This document shows, one piece after another, positions 50,158 through 58,366 of a stretch of DNA of 64,000 bases. A program made the translations under genes and the position numbers. The DNA lies in assembly GCA_016903675.1 (NCBI GenBank), contig JADQBA010000002.1, positions 1 through 64,000 on the forward strand. Direction: 5' to 3'. The first letter of the stretch is position 1; each line of letters opens with the position of its first letter. Below the pieces are notes generated by a model, which was not told the origin of the DNA, made no database searches, and was given only the letters and a program-made list of their open reading frames with translations. This DNA comes from Stigonema ocellatum SAG 48.90 = DSM 106950. GTDB lineage: Bacteria > Cyanobacteriota > Cyanobacteriia > Cyanobacteriales > Nostocaceae.

Positions 50158-52758
50158 ATGGATGCCAAAAGTATCAACGCTCCCAGTGGCCAAGGAAGTT
50201 CAGCATATTCAAGACGCAGGGTTCGTTTTCTACTTCTGCTGGTATTTACAGCAGTGACGCTGTTTGTCGTGCATGCTTGCGGGCAATTGTCTGTAGTACC
50301 CACTCTATCTCCTATCCAGACTCCATCACCAAAGCATACGCCATCACAAAAGCATACGCCATCACAGAAGGCTCCCCTCTTCAACTGGAAGAACGTTAAT
50401 ATTCAGGGGATGGGCTACGTAACTGGTTTGGTGGTCAACCCAGTATCGCCTTATGACGTCTACATCCGTACAGATGTCGGTGGTCCTTACCGTTTCGACC
50501 GCACAAATAATCAATGGCTGCCCCTAATGGATATGTTTGATACCAGCTGGTCTTCGGGAGGCATAGGTGTAGAGAGCATCGCCGTCGATCCTACACAAAT
50601 CAACCGGGTATATGTAGCGGTCAATAACAGGAATTCGGTCTTCAAGGATGCTAGCGGTAAGGCTAAATACAACTATTCCGGCGAGGTCATGGTTTCCGAC
50701 AACAAGGGAGTCACCTGGAAACCAACTGGTTTGATCACAAAAAATGTTTACCTTGGTCCAAACCAGCTATATCGCTCCGACACGGGAGAGCGCTTAGCAG
50801 TGGATCCGAACAAGTCCGGATTGCTTTATTTCGCCTCAAGGAGAGATGGTCTTTGGAAAAAGGATGGTGATTCCGCTTCTTGGACCCGTGTCTCCGGTGG
50901 ACTGCCCAATGCCAGCAGTCTGCCAGAATATAAAAAGTCTGATGGTTCTAATAATCAGGATATAGCAGGTTTTACGTTTGTGGCGTTTGATAAAAACGCG
51001 GGAACACCCAACAACCCGACCCGAACCATTTATGTAGGGGTTCATGGCAGTGGTGTGTGGCGCAGTTCAGACGGGGGTTCTTCATGGAGAAACATTGCAG
51101 GTGGCAACTATCCGTTACGCGGTGTCGTTGCCTCTGATGGCACACTCTATGTCAGTTTCGGCACTTGGGAGAGCAATGGAAGTAAGAAATCTGGTGGTGT
51201 TAGCAAGTTCTCTAAAGATACTTGGACCGATATTACTCCCGACGGCGCAGACAGAGTTTATCCGGCAGTCACCGTGCAGGCAGATAAGCCAAGCACTGTT
51301 ATGGCAATCTCAGATAGATTGGTCTACCGCTCCACCAATGGCGGCAAGAACTGGAATAAGCAAACTATGTACATGGGTGCCTCTGACCCTAACAACCCGA
51401 AAGATCAGGTTAACTCGTCTGCTCCTGGCTATTATCAGTCCTACTCTGCAACCAACGCAGCAGCAGTGGTCATCGACCCAGGCAACCCTAAACAGGTATG
51501 GTGGATGAATGGTTGGGGAGTGGCTCGTACAGACGATGTTACCGTCAATACACCGTCTTACACATGGCAGATGGATAATCTTGAGGAACTGGTTGCAAAT
51601 ATGGTGCGCGTTCCGCCCAAACCGAAAAATAAAGGGGGAGCCGACCTACTCAGTGCTGTACAAGATGTGATCGGCTTTCGCCATGTTGACCGCAACCAAG
51701 TGCCAAGTGCCAAGATTAACCCACAAAACATTCCTATCAGCCCATATTACAAATGGGCAAACCCCCAATGGACAGTTTATCCCGTACCCTTCCCCCATGT
51801 GGCGGGGGCGACGAGTATGGATTACTCCTACAATCACCCTGATTACGCGGCATTTGTCGGCTTTCACCAGTGGCAGGGTAACTGGCCAGTGTATGGCATG
51901 ACTAGTGATAATGGTCAGACGTGGAAAGCGTTCGAGTCCATTCCCGACGAGAATTTCTGGAAATCAGACAAATCCGGTCAGGAACGAGTGGTCCCTGCGG
52001 GTGGTCAAATTGCCATGTCCCCGACCAATCCGCAGAATATGGTTTGGGCACCGACTTGGGGAACTTGGCCACACTACACTACTGATGGTGGCAAAACCTG
52101 GAACTTAGCTAAGAACCTAGACCATGGTCCAAAACCTGAACCCTACGACCCGCAAAACAATGACCACACGCACTACGATGTTCTGCCTAAGTCTTGGCCC
52201 AATAGTATTTCTCCGTGGGTGGGTGCATATATTTTGGCAGCAGATCGTCAGGATCCACGAGGTCAGACTTTCTACTACTACGATGGCTGGACATTTTATT
52301 ATAGTATTGATGGTGGCGCTACCTGGAGAAAGGGTTCCTCTGGAAAATTGCCTAGTTGGCTGATTCACCCAGCGATCACTCCAAATCCCACAAAACAGGG
52401 TGATATTTGGATGAGCTTCCCTCGCAACCCAGAAGATGTTAATGGTAATAAGTTATACCATTCCATAGACGGTGGTAAGAATTTTAGTGTTGTTTCATCC
52501 GTGGATACTTGTGAATTTATAACATTCGGCAAGGGTGTATCTGAGACAAAACCATACATCTACATCTTTGGTCGTGTCAAAGGCGCGAGCAAGGACGCAA
52601 TGTACAAGTCCCAAGACATGGGGCAAAAATGGATTGAGATCAGTAATCCCAACTTGCTGCAATTCCCAGGGTTGACGTATTTAGAAGGCGATATGCGAAC
52701 ATCCAATCTCGTTTATGCGGTATTGAAAGGTCGTGGTATTATGGTTGGCGATCGGTAA
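50158..52758 (+). CDS. GH74-like (xyloglucanase-type) secreted protein
   Basis: An 866-residue protein from the ATG at 50158; an upstream start lies in a simple repeat. SRRRVRFLLLLVFTAVTLFV then VHACG forms a signal peptide with a possible lipobox (VHAC). A TPSQKH linker repeat follows. The remainder has two beta-propeller domains of BNR type (SSDGGSSWRNIAGG, STNGGKNWNKQ, TDGGKTWNLAKN, SIDGGATWRKGS). GYVTGLVVNPVSPYDVYIRTDVGGPYRFDRTNNQW is the hallmark start of GH74 endo-glucanases/xyloglucanases, with the conserved Asp in TDVGG. It probably cleaves or binds a beta-glucan outside the cell. Confidence 0.85.
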   Translation: MDAKSINAPSGQGSSAYSRRRVRFLLLLVFTAVTLFVVHACGQLSVVPTLSPIQTPSPKHTPSQKHTPSQKAPLFNWKNVNIQGMGYVTGLVVNPVSPYDVYIRTDVGGPYRFDRTNNQWLPLMDMFDTSWSSGGIGVESIAVDPTQINRVYVAVNNRNSVFKDASGKAKYNYSGEVMVSDNKGVTWKPTGLITKNVYLGPNQLYRSDTGERLAVDPNKSGLLYFASRRDGLWKKDGDSASWTRVSGGLPNASSLPEYKKSDGSNNQDIAGFTFVAFDKNAGTPNNPTRTIYVGVHGSGVWRSSDGGSSWRNIAGGNYPLRGVVASDGTLYVSFGTWESNGSKKSGGVSKFSKDTWTDITPDGADRVYPAVTVQADKPSTVMAISDRLVYRSTNGGKNWNKQTMYMGASDPNNPKDQVNSSAPGYYQSYSATNAAAVVIDPGNPKQVWWMNGWGVARTDDVTVNTPSYTWQMDNLEELVANMVRVPPKPKNKGGADLLSAVQDVIGFRHVDRNQVPSAKINPQNIPISPYYKWANPQWTVYPVPFPHVAGATSMDYSYNHPDYAAFVGFHQWQGNWPVYGMTSDNGQTWKAFESIPDENFWKSDKSGQERVVPAGGQIAMSPTNPQNMVWAPTWGTWPHYTTDGGKTWNLAKNLDHGPKPEPYDPQNNDHTHYDVLPKSWPNSISPWVGAYILAADRQDPRGQTFYYYDGWTFYYSIDGGATWRKGSSGKLPSWLIHPAITPNPTKQGDIWMSFPRNPEDVNGNKLYHSIDGGKNFSVVSSVDTCEFITFGKGVSETKPYIYIFGRVKGASKDAMYKSQDMGQKWIEISNPNLLQFPGLTYLEGDMRTSNLVYAVLKGRGIMVGDR

Positions 52759-52788
52759 GGGTGTAGGGGTGTAGGGGTGTAGGGGTGT
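52759..52788. repeat. Short tandem repeat GGGTGTAG
   Basis: Three to four copies of an 8-bp GGTGTAGG unit follow the GH74-like stop codon. Confidence 0.7.
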
Positions 52789-52850
52789 TTAGATGCCTTT
52801 GCCCCGACCCCACAGCTGTTTTAAGTTCAATTTCGCAACTTAAGAAAAAC

Positions 52851-54488
52851 ATGAAGACAGCCATAACGCAGATCCATCTTCAAAATAAAAGGATTCATCC
52901 AGTTGGATTAAGATTTTTCATTATTATAGCGATCGTACTAGGTATCTTGTTTAGATTCGTCAATTTAGACTATAAAGTCTATTGGCAAGATGAGGCTGTT
53001 ACTTCATTACGAGTTTCAGGCTATACATGGACAGAATTGACCGAGAGAGAATTTAACGGTCATGAAATTGGCATCGACGATTTACAGCAGTACCAGCGGA
53101 TTAATCCTGAAAAAGGATTAGTCGATACAATTAGGGGCTTAGCTATAGAAGAACCTCAACACCCTCCTCTGTATTACGTAATACAAAGATTTTGGGTGCA
53201 GTTTTTTGGGAATTCAGTAGCAATGAGGAGAACTCTACCTGCCCTCATAAGTTTGCTAGTCTTCCCTTGCCTCTATTGGCTATGCCGAGAATTGTTTCAA
53301 TCATCACTCACAGGATGGGTCGCAATTGCCCTAATAGCCGTCTCACCCTTCCATGTGCTGTATGCACAAGAAGCACGCGAGTATAGTTTGTGGACAGTGA
53401 CAATTTTACTATCAAGCGCTTCACTTCTGCAAGCAATACGGCTGAAAACAAAGTTCAGCTTTCTAATATATACAGTAACTGTAGTACTAAGTATATACAC
53501 ATTTCTTTTTTCTGGTTTGGTTATAATTGGACATGGAATTTATGTAGCAATTACTGAAAAATTCAAATTTAATAAAACTTTTACTGCTTATATATGGGCA
53601 TTAACTGTAGGAATTATAGCTATCTCACCCTGGCTATTTTTTATTTATAAAAACCACGTGGCAGTTAGGGGTACAACATTCTGGATGAAGGAGAAACTAC
53701 CCTTGTTATATTTGGTGAAAAATTTTTGGAGCCTTAATCTAAGTTGTATTTTTCTTGATGCAGATAATGAGGGAAGAATTCTCAATCTGGGCTTCGGTGA
53801 ACCATTGATGGATTTCATCCGAATAGCTATAGTAATAAGTCTAGCAATTTTAGTATGCTACTCCATGTATTTTCTTTGTAGAAATACTCCAAAACGAGTC
53901 TGGTTGTTTATTCTCACGTTAATTGGGGTGACAGCGCTATCTCTGACACTACCAGACTTAATTTTTGGTGGTCGTCGGTCTAGCGTTAGTCGATATTTAA
54001 TCCCCTGTTATTTAGGTATGCAGATATCTGTTGCCCACCTTCTTGCCACGAAGATTTTTTCAGAACATTTCTCCCAACAAAAGCTTTGGCGATCGCTCAT
54101 GATCGTGTTAATTTCATGTGGAGTTTTGTCATGTGTAATCAGTTCGCAAACACAAACATGGTGGACAAAGATAGATGGCAGCAACCTTCCACAAACAGCT
54201 CGTATAATCAACAAAGCTCTTCATCCAATATTGCTTGCAGAATCTTCTGGCCTTGACAGCGTCAATTTAGTCTCTCTCAGCTACCTCCTAGAGCCAAAAG
54301 TACGGCTTCAATTAACAACGTCACAACCCAATATATTCAACATTAGTACTGGTTTCAGTGATGTATTTATATTAAACCCTTCTCAAGAATTACTAGATAA
54401 ACTTAAGACAGAAAACAAAATAGAATGTGTTTACACGTACCAGTCGAAAGTTTGGCGGTCTCAAAAATCCCTCTGGCGGCTAATTTAA
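52851..54488 (+). CDS. GT39-like polytopic membrane glycosyltransferase
   Basis: A 545-residue integral membrane protein from the ATG at 52851; the frame extends 22 codons upstream without family likeness. FRFVNLDYKVYWQDEAVTSLRV contains the DE motif of the first periplasmic loop in GT-C/PMT-type enzymes. EPQHPPLYYVIQRFW is another conserved block, and about ten hydrophobic segments follow. A soluble C-terminal end begins near residue 440. It transfers a sugar from a polyprenyl-phosphate donor. Together with the preceding GH74-like gene it may form an envelope-glycan unit. Confidence 0.8.
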   Translation: MKTAITQIHLQNKRIHPVGLRFFIIIAIVLGILFRFVNLDYKVYWQDEAVTSLRVSGYTWTELTEREFNGHEIGIDDLQQYQRINPEKGLVDTIRGLAIEEPQHPPLYYVIQRFWVQFFGNSVAMRRTLPALISLLVFPCLYWLCRELFQSSLTGWVAIALIAVSPFHVLYAQEAREYSLWTVTILLSSASLLQAIRLKTKFSFLIYTVTVVLSIYTFLFSGLVIIGHGIYVAITEKFKFNKTFTAYIWALTVGIIAISPWLFFIYKNHVAVRGTTFWMKEKLPLLYLVKNFWSLNLSCIFLDADNEGRILNLGFGEPLMDFIRIAIVISLAILVCYSMYFLCRNTPKRVWLFILTLIGVTALSLTLPDLIFGGRRSSVSRYLIPCYLGMQISVAHLLATKIFSEHFSQQKLWRSLMIVLISCGVLSCVISSQTQTWWTKIDGSNLPQTARIINKALHPILLAESSGLDSVNLVSLSYLLEPKVRLQLTTSQPNIFNISTGFSDVFILNPSQELLDKLKTENKIECVYTYQSKVWRSQKSLWRLI

Positions 54489-54960
54489 CACTGAGCTAAA
54501 TAGGTCGGTGAATTAAAAGCGAACAAGATAATCTCACGCAAATATGTAAGTAGGTAGATAGGACCAGCCCTTTCAAGGTGGGTAAAAAATTGGGAAAATT
54601 ACGTCTAATTTTCGACATTTCTTCTTCGTGTTCTTCGTGCCTTCGTGGTTCAAAAAGATTTTTAAACCGCGTTCGCGTAGCGTCTCCCCTTGGGAGAAGG
54701 CACGAAGAACACGAAGAAAAACTTCACTTTTGCACTTCACCTTAAAAGGGCTAGTCCTAGTAGAGACGCAATACTGCTCAGTTAAGCGAAAATTAGAAAC
54801 CCAGTAACTCTTACGAAACCAGGTTTCTGGCACCGCAACTATCCTTAACCGACAAGTATTGGGTAGAGACGCGAAATTCCTCCTCCCTACAGTGTCTTAG
54901 GTCAGTGCGATCAGTGCAGGGGTGTAGGGAATAAAAAGCATTTGTCAACTACGGCTTTGT
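54489..54960. other. Intergenic stretch with 22-bp perfect hairpin
   Basis: TTCTTCGTGTTCTTCGTGCC (first 20 bases of the left arm, 54622-54643) is matched exactly by 54697-54718, giving a 22-bp perfect stem with a 53-base loop. Around 54790-54830 lies a worn copy of the AGAAACCCGGTTTCTT palindrome. A frame through the hairpin on the minus strand is not believed. No gene is seen. Confidence 0.6.
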
Positions 54961-55437
54961 TTAATCTCCTTCTTCAGAGGAATCTACCGTTTGCTCGAAA
55001 AGGGATTGTGGTTTTGAGTTGAGCAAGCGAAGGTTTTCAATTTTAAGAGTGAGTTGAAGGGATTGTGGTTTTAAGTTGAGCCAACGAAGGTTTTCAATGT
55101 GAAGAACGAGTTGGGTGATGGTTGGTGATTCAACGAAAATCTCTAGTGGTATATTGACCGAAAAAGTCTCAGAGAGTTGTTGAATAACTTGGGTTGCTAA
55201 GAGAGAACTACCCCCAAGCTCAAAAAAGTTGTCTTGAGTTCCTATGGGTTCTAGTTTGAGAACTTGAAACCAGATTTCAGCAACCTGCTGCTCAATGGGT
55301 GTACTAGGGGCAATGAAGTTCGCCAACTTGTGGTGTCCTGCTTTTGTTATTTGTAGACTTGCGTTTTTCTCAACCGCGTTATCAAAATATTGATACTTGG
55401 GTTTAAGACACCCAAGGAAGACGGCTTGCTGCTGCAT
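54961..55437 (-). CDS. Free-standing phosphopantetheine carrier protein (PCP/ACP)
   Basis: A 158-residue protein whose residues about 42-115 form one carrier domain: FIAPSTPIEQQVAEIWFQVL, then DNFFELGGSSLLATQVIQQL. S78 is the expected phosphopantetheine site. It looks like the carrier domain cut from a non-ribosomal peptide synthetase, without an adenylation domain. The tail holds a duplicated segment IENLRxLNxKPQSL (114-127 and 133-146) of unknown use. The ATG overlaps the last 35 bp of the upstream heme-oxygenase-fold gene, so the two are translationally coupled. It probably holds an amino- or fatty-acyl substrate for that partner. Confidence 0.85.
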   Translation of the reverse strand: MQQQAVFLGCLKPKYQYFDNAVEKNASLQITKAGHHKLANFIAPSTPIEQQVAEIWFQVLKLEPIGTQDNFFELGGSSLLATQVIQQLSETFSVNIPLEIFVESPTITQLVLHIENLRWLNLKPQSLQLTLKIENLRLLNSKPQSLFEQTVDSSEEGD

Positions 55438-56251
55438 CTGTTTCTTGTATCATCTCCACAGTGAGTGCTTCCATCAAGGTGCTTAAACGACTGAGGTATT
55501 CTTTAAACAAAAGTTTTGCCTGTTGGTAGTCGATTTTTGTGTTAGTCGCTTTGCTGTACTCATTCAACGCCTTGACCACCACTTGACAGTGATCCACTTC
55601 GGTTTCGTAGGCAACGTGAGCATTGAGATAGCACAGCGCTTTCTCTTTTTCTTCAATGCAGAAGTTGTAATGGTTGTCAATTAATTCTGAAAAAGCACAG
55701 AGCGCTGTAGTATACTCACCATAGTTGTAAATTTCGGAGAACATATTGGTGAGTAGTCCCTTGGGAATATCATCCACCACCATATTGTGATAAATCCATT
55801 GTTTAAACTCACGCGCTTGGGCTAAACAATATTCCTCTAATTGCCACGGGTAATTTCCTAAAAAGCTGTCAGCCAAATCTTTATAGAGTTCAGCATAAGT
55901 TTTAGCCCCATAGTCTACCCCCAAATCTTCATGATTGGTTTGAGTATTGTAGGCACTAGCAAGCAAGAGTTGTTCTTTCACTTGAGCTTCTACACCTAAA
56001 GTAAGACGTTGTAGACGGTAGGATAAACCATGTATAGCCAACATTTTCGTGTGGGTTGCTTTCCAGGAATTAAAGATCCTGGCAAGCATTTTGTCAGACC
56101 AGCGATGGGTGGGTAGCAGTTCAAAAAAGTTCTCGCATTTAAGCACTGAGGAGGCTGCTTCCTGGAAACTCTCGGTCAAAGCATGTTGCAACTGTTCGTC
56201 AGAAACCATGCTGATGACATTGGTTACTGTTTTGCTTAGTATATTATTCAT
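55403..56251 (-). CDS. Heme-oxygenase-fold (TenA/HDO-like) protein
   Basis: A 282-residue, mainly helical protein. NHEDLGVDYGAKTYAELY (about residues 106-123) and LNAHVAYETEVDHCQVVVKAL (209-229) are the two helical motifs of the heme-oxygenase-like diiron oxidase/oxygenase group. H107, E108, H212, E216 and H221 are possible metal ligands. Spacing differs from the usual DExG-H and HxxxDxxH patterns and one histidine seems replaced, so activity is not certain. Relatives oxidise amines or fatty acids, some on carrier proteins. Coupling to the carrier gene suggests oxidation of a tethered substrate. A TenA-like thiaminase role is a weaker alternative. Confidence 0.65.
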   Translation of the reverse strand: MNNILSKTVTNVISMVSDEQLQHALTESFQEAASSVLKCENFFELLPTHRWSDKMLARIFNSWKATHTKMLAIHGLSYRLQRLTLGVEAQVKEQLLLASAYNTQTNHEDLGVDYGAKTYAELYKDLADSFLGNYPWQLEEYCLAQAREFKQWIYHNMVVDDIPKGLLTNMFSEIYNYGEYTTALCAFSELIDNHYNFCIEEKEKALCYLNAHVAYETEVDHCQVVVKALNEYSKATNTKIDYQQAKLLFKEYLSRLSTLMEALTVEMIQETDAAASRLPWVS

Positions 56252-56690
56252 GTGCCAAGTTACCAGAAAGGTGATTCATCTAATTTCCGGTTATCGGTAG
56301 CAAAGAACTTCAGTATGAGTGTTCCATGGTTGATGGTGCGGTAACCATGAAGCAAAGCAGTCTCACTGAAAATTGCTGCTGTTGAGACTGTTAAAAGTAT
56401 GCTACCAATCAGCAAAACGCTCTTCATGTAAAGATTGCTGGCTAATGGTAGATTTTTATTCCCATGCTAGTCGCACCCCTATTTTTAAAAAAGCCAAAAA
56501 CTTAACCTCTTATAGAGGATTTTTAAATAACTACATAAATTTAACCGCGATCACTTTCTTGTTGTAAATCACTACAAAAAAAACTGTAACCGTAATTACA
56601 ATGATTTTTTATCTTCGATTAAATAAAAATAATACATTGTCAATAAATATACTGTTACAGCAGTCTTCACATAAATGAACCATACCTGAC

Positions 56691-56790
56691 ATCTTGCACC
56701 TTCTCAATAAGGGTAGGTGGGCAGTGCCCACCCTACAAAATAATAGGCTTTTTGGGCTTTGATTTTCTCAACAAGACCGTGGTGCAAGAT
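56691..56790. mobile_element. MITE-like element, ATCTTGCACC ends
   Basis: ATCTTGCACC (56691-56700) and GGTGCAAGAT (56781-56790) are perfect 10-bp terminal inverted repeats of a 100-bp element with an inner GGTGGGC/GCCCACC hairpin. No coding capacity and no clear target duplication. Confidence 0.6.
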
Positions 56791-56871
56791 ATTAGATACC
56801 GTTTGAAAGGGCGAATAGCCGACATCCCCTACGACTGTGGTCTATTTCCTTGAAAATTGCTGTGACAAATA

Positions 56872-56991
56872 ATATCATGTCCGGTTAAAGACTTATCATT
56901 AAGAAGGCTGCGGAGCAGAGGTTCTGGGCAGAAGAGTTTTCGGAGTTTTGGATAGATGCGGGAATTCTAACTTATTTGCTGGACATGATAT
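56872..56991. mobile_element. MITE-like element, ATATCATGTCC ends
   Basis: ATATCATGTCC (56872-56882) and GGACATGATAT (56981-56991) are perfect 11-bp inverted ends of a 120-bp element. A lone copy of the end (ATATCATGTCCG) lies near 43743. No coding capacity. Confidence 0.65.
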
Positions 56992-57375
56992 AACTTTGCT
57001 TAACCGAACCCTATTGCCCTAGGCTCAGTTTAGATTAACTTCTGAGGGAATGCCATCAAATTCACTCTTTGTTTTATGTTAGAATTAAGACCTTTCAATT
57101 AAATAATTTTACTTAAATGTCAAAATTCCATGACTTTTTGACCACGGCAGAAGCTTCTTTTGCGTACTCACCGAAAATATTATTACGACCAGAATCTACA
57201 AAATCTGTGCCAATTACAGATATACATTTGGGGGAATGACAATGTAACAAATATATCATTAAGCAAATATCATGCAAATATTTACAGCTATCGAAGCAGA
57301 AAACCCATGAGGGCGATGGCGTTTGTTATGGCATATATGTAAGATAGACAATAGAGGTTTGCTATAAGTGTTGAA

Positions 57376-57405
57376 TATAGCAATCCTAAATCATTCATGA
57401 GAAAA
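57376..57405. repeat. Lone TATAGCAATCC element end
   Basis: TATAGCAATCCTAAATCATT matches the reverse complement of the right end of the element at 30009-30265. Its partner end is not found nearby, although GGTTTGCTATA at about 57356-57366 faces it. Confidence 0.5.
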
Positions 57406-57520
57406 TACTGGTACAATATCTTTGATATGCCGAGAACAATGCTCATTGCCATGAGCATTAGACATAGTCGTGAAAAATACCAATGCCTCTGTTAGACTTG
57501 CTATCATTGAGCGATCGTTT

Positions 57521-58192
57521 ATGAAAAGTTCTGTAAAATCTCCCTACAGTAACGAGCAAATATCTGCTTGGTTGCGGGGACTGCTGACAATTGCTTGGGC
57601 TGATGGAGACTTCGATGTTCTTGAGCTGGAATTAATTTCTAGTATTACCCAAGAAGAACTGGCTCCTGGCATGAATTTTGAGTCTTTAGGAGCGATTGAG
57701 CCAGATGAATTAGCCATCGTCTTGGGTAAAGGTACCCCCCTTGCAGAAAATTTTTTGCGAACAGCAGTGATGGTAGCGATCGCAGACGGAATCTACACAA
57801 AAAGCGAAGACAACCTGCTACACCAATTATGCCTTGCACTAGGTGAACCAGATAATGTACTAGAAGCTCTACGCCACACCTTAGAGCACCCAGAACAATC
57901 TAAGCCAAGCACCCAAGTTCCCACAAAACTCCAAGTCGATCCCCTTAATCCCTTACGGAAATGGCTTGATGGACTCGACATCCCAGAACCCAGAGTTGCC
58001 CGCTTTTTATGTAAAATGATTCCCTCACAATGTCCTTTTGAACGAGACATCACCCTATTTGGACGTAAAATAGTCCATATTCCTCCGATGTGTAAAATCA
58101 ACCCACTCTATGAACAACTTGTAGGCTTGCGTTTTCGCGCACTCTCCTATTTGGCAGATGATTGTAGAGAAGATGTGTCTAAGTATTGTTAG
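57521..58192 (+). CDS. TerB-like / Mo-dependent nitrogenase C-terminal domain protein
   Basis: A 223-residue protein from the ATG at 57521; a GTG at 57470 is less likely. Residues about 10-120 look like a TerB fold (LLTIAWADGDFDVLELELI, VMVAIADGIYTKSEDNLLH), a helical domain with acidic pairs. The C-terminal 85 residues (NPLRKWLDGLDIPEPRVARF, IPSQCPFERDITLFGR, CKINPLYEQLVGLRFRALSY) match the Mo-dependent nitrogenase C-terminal domain (Mo-nitro_C) found in cyanobacteria. The role is unknown; nif genes are not in the window, so a link to nitrogen fixation is not shown. Confidence 0.85.
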   Translation: MKSSVKSPYSNEQISAWLRGLLTIAWADGDFDVLELELISSITQEELAPGMNFESLGAIEPDELAIVLGKGTPLAENFLRTAVMVAIADGIYTKSEDNLLHQLCLALGEPDNVLEALRHTLEHPEQSKPSTQVPTKLQVDPLNPLRKWLDGLDIPEPRVARFLCKMIPSQCPFERDITLFGRKIVHIPPMCKINPLYEQLVGLRFRALSYLADDCREDVSKYC

Positions 58193-58366
58193 TTAGTCGG
58201 AGACTCGGTGAAAAACGGGAACGGGAACTGCGCTGGTTAAAATCTGGGTATTAGGGTAACATTTTGATTCGAGAGTAAATCTTTCAAATCCTTGTCTGTC
58301 AAAGTTTTGAGAGTTTGGAACCCGACTCAAAGAGCAATAGGCTGTTTTGTTCATCACCCTAAACAT

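Larger units (their letters stand above)
56252..57520. other. 1.3-kb intergenic zone with MITEs
   Basis: No gene is supported. There are two MITE-like elements (56691-56790, 56872-56991), a further MITE end (57000-57016), and a TATAGCAATCC end at 57376-57386. A GGTGGGC-AGT-GCCCACC hairpin lies near 56717-56733. Short open frames at 56373-56567 and 57160-57342 have no domain likeness. Confidence 0.55.

Noticed and set aside
54573..54833. 86-codon minus-strand frame with NHEGTKNTKK
   Set aside because: It runs across the 22-bp hairpin repeat; this peptide string is a common by-product of that repeat in cyanobacterial genomes.
56373..57342. Two frames of about 60 codons in the MITE-rich gap
   Set aside because: No domain likeness, no ribosome site and overlap with repeat DNA.
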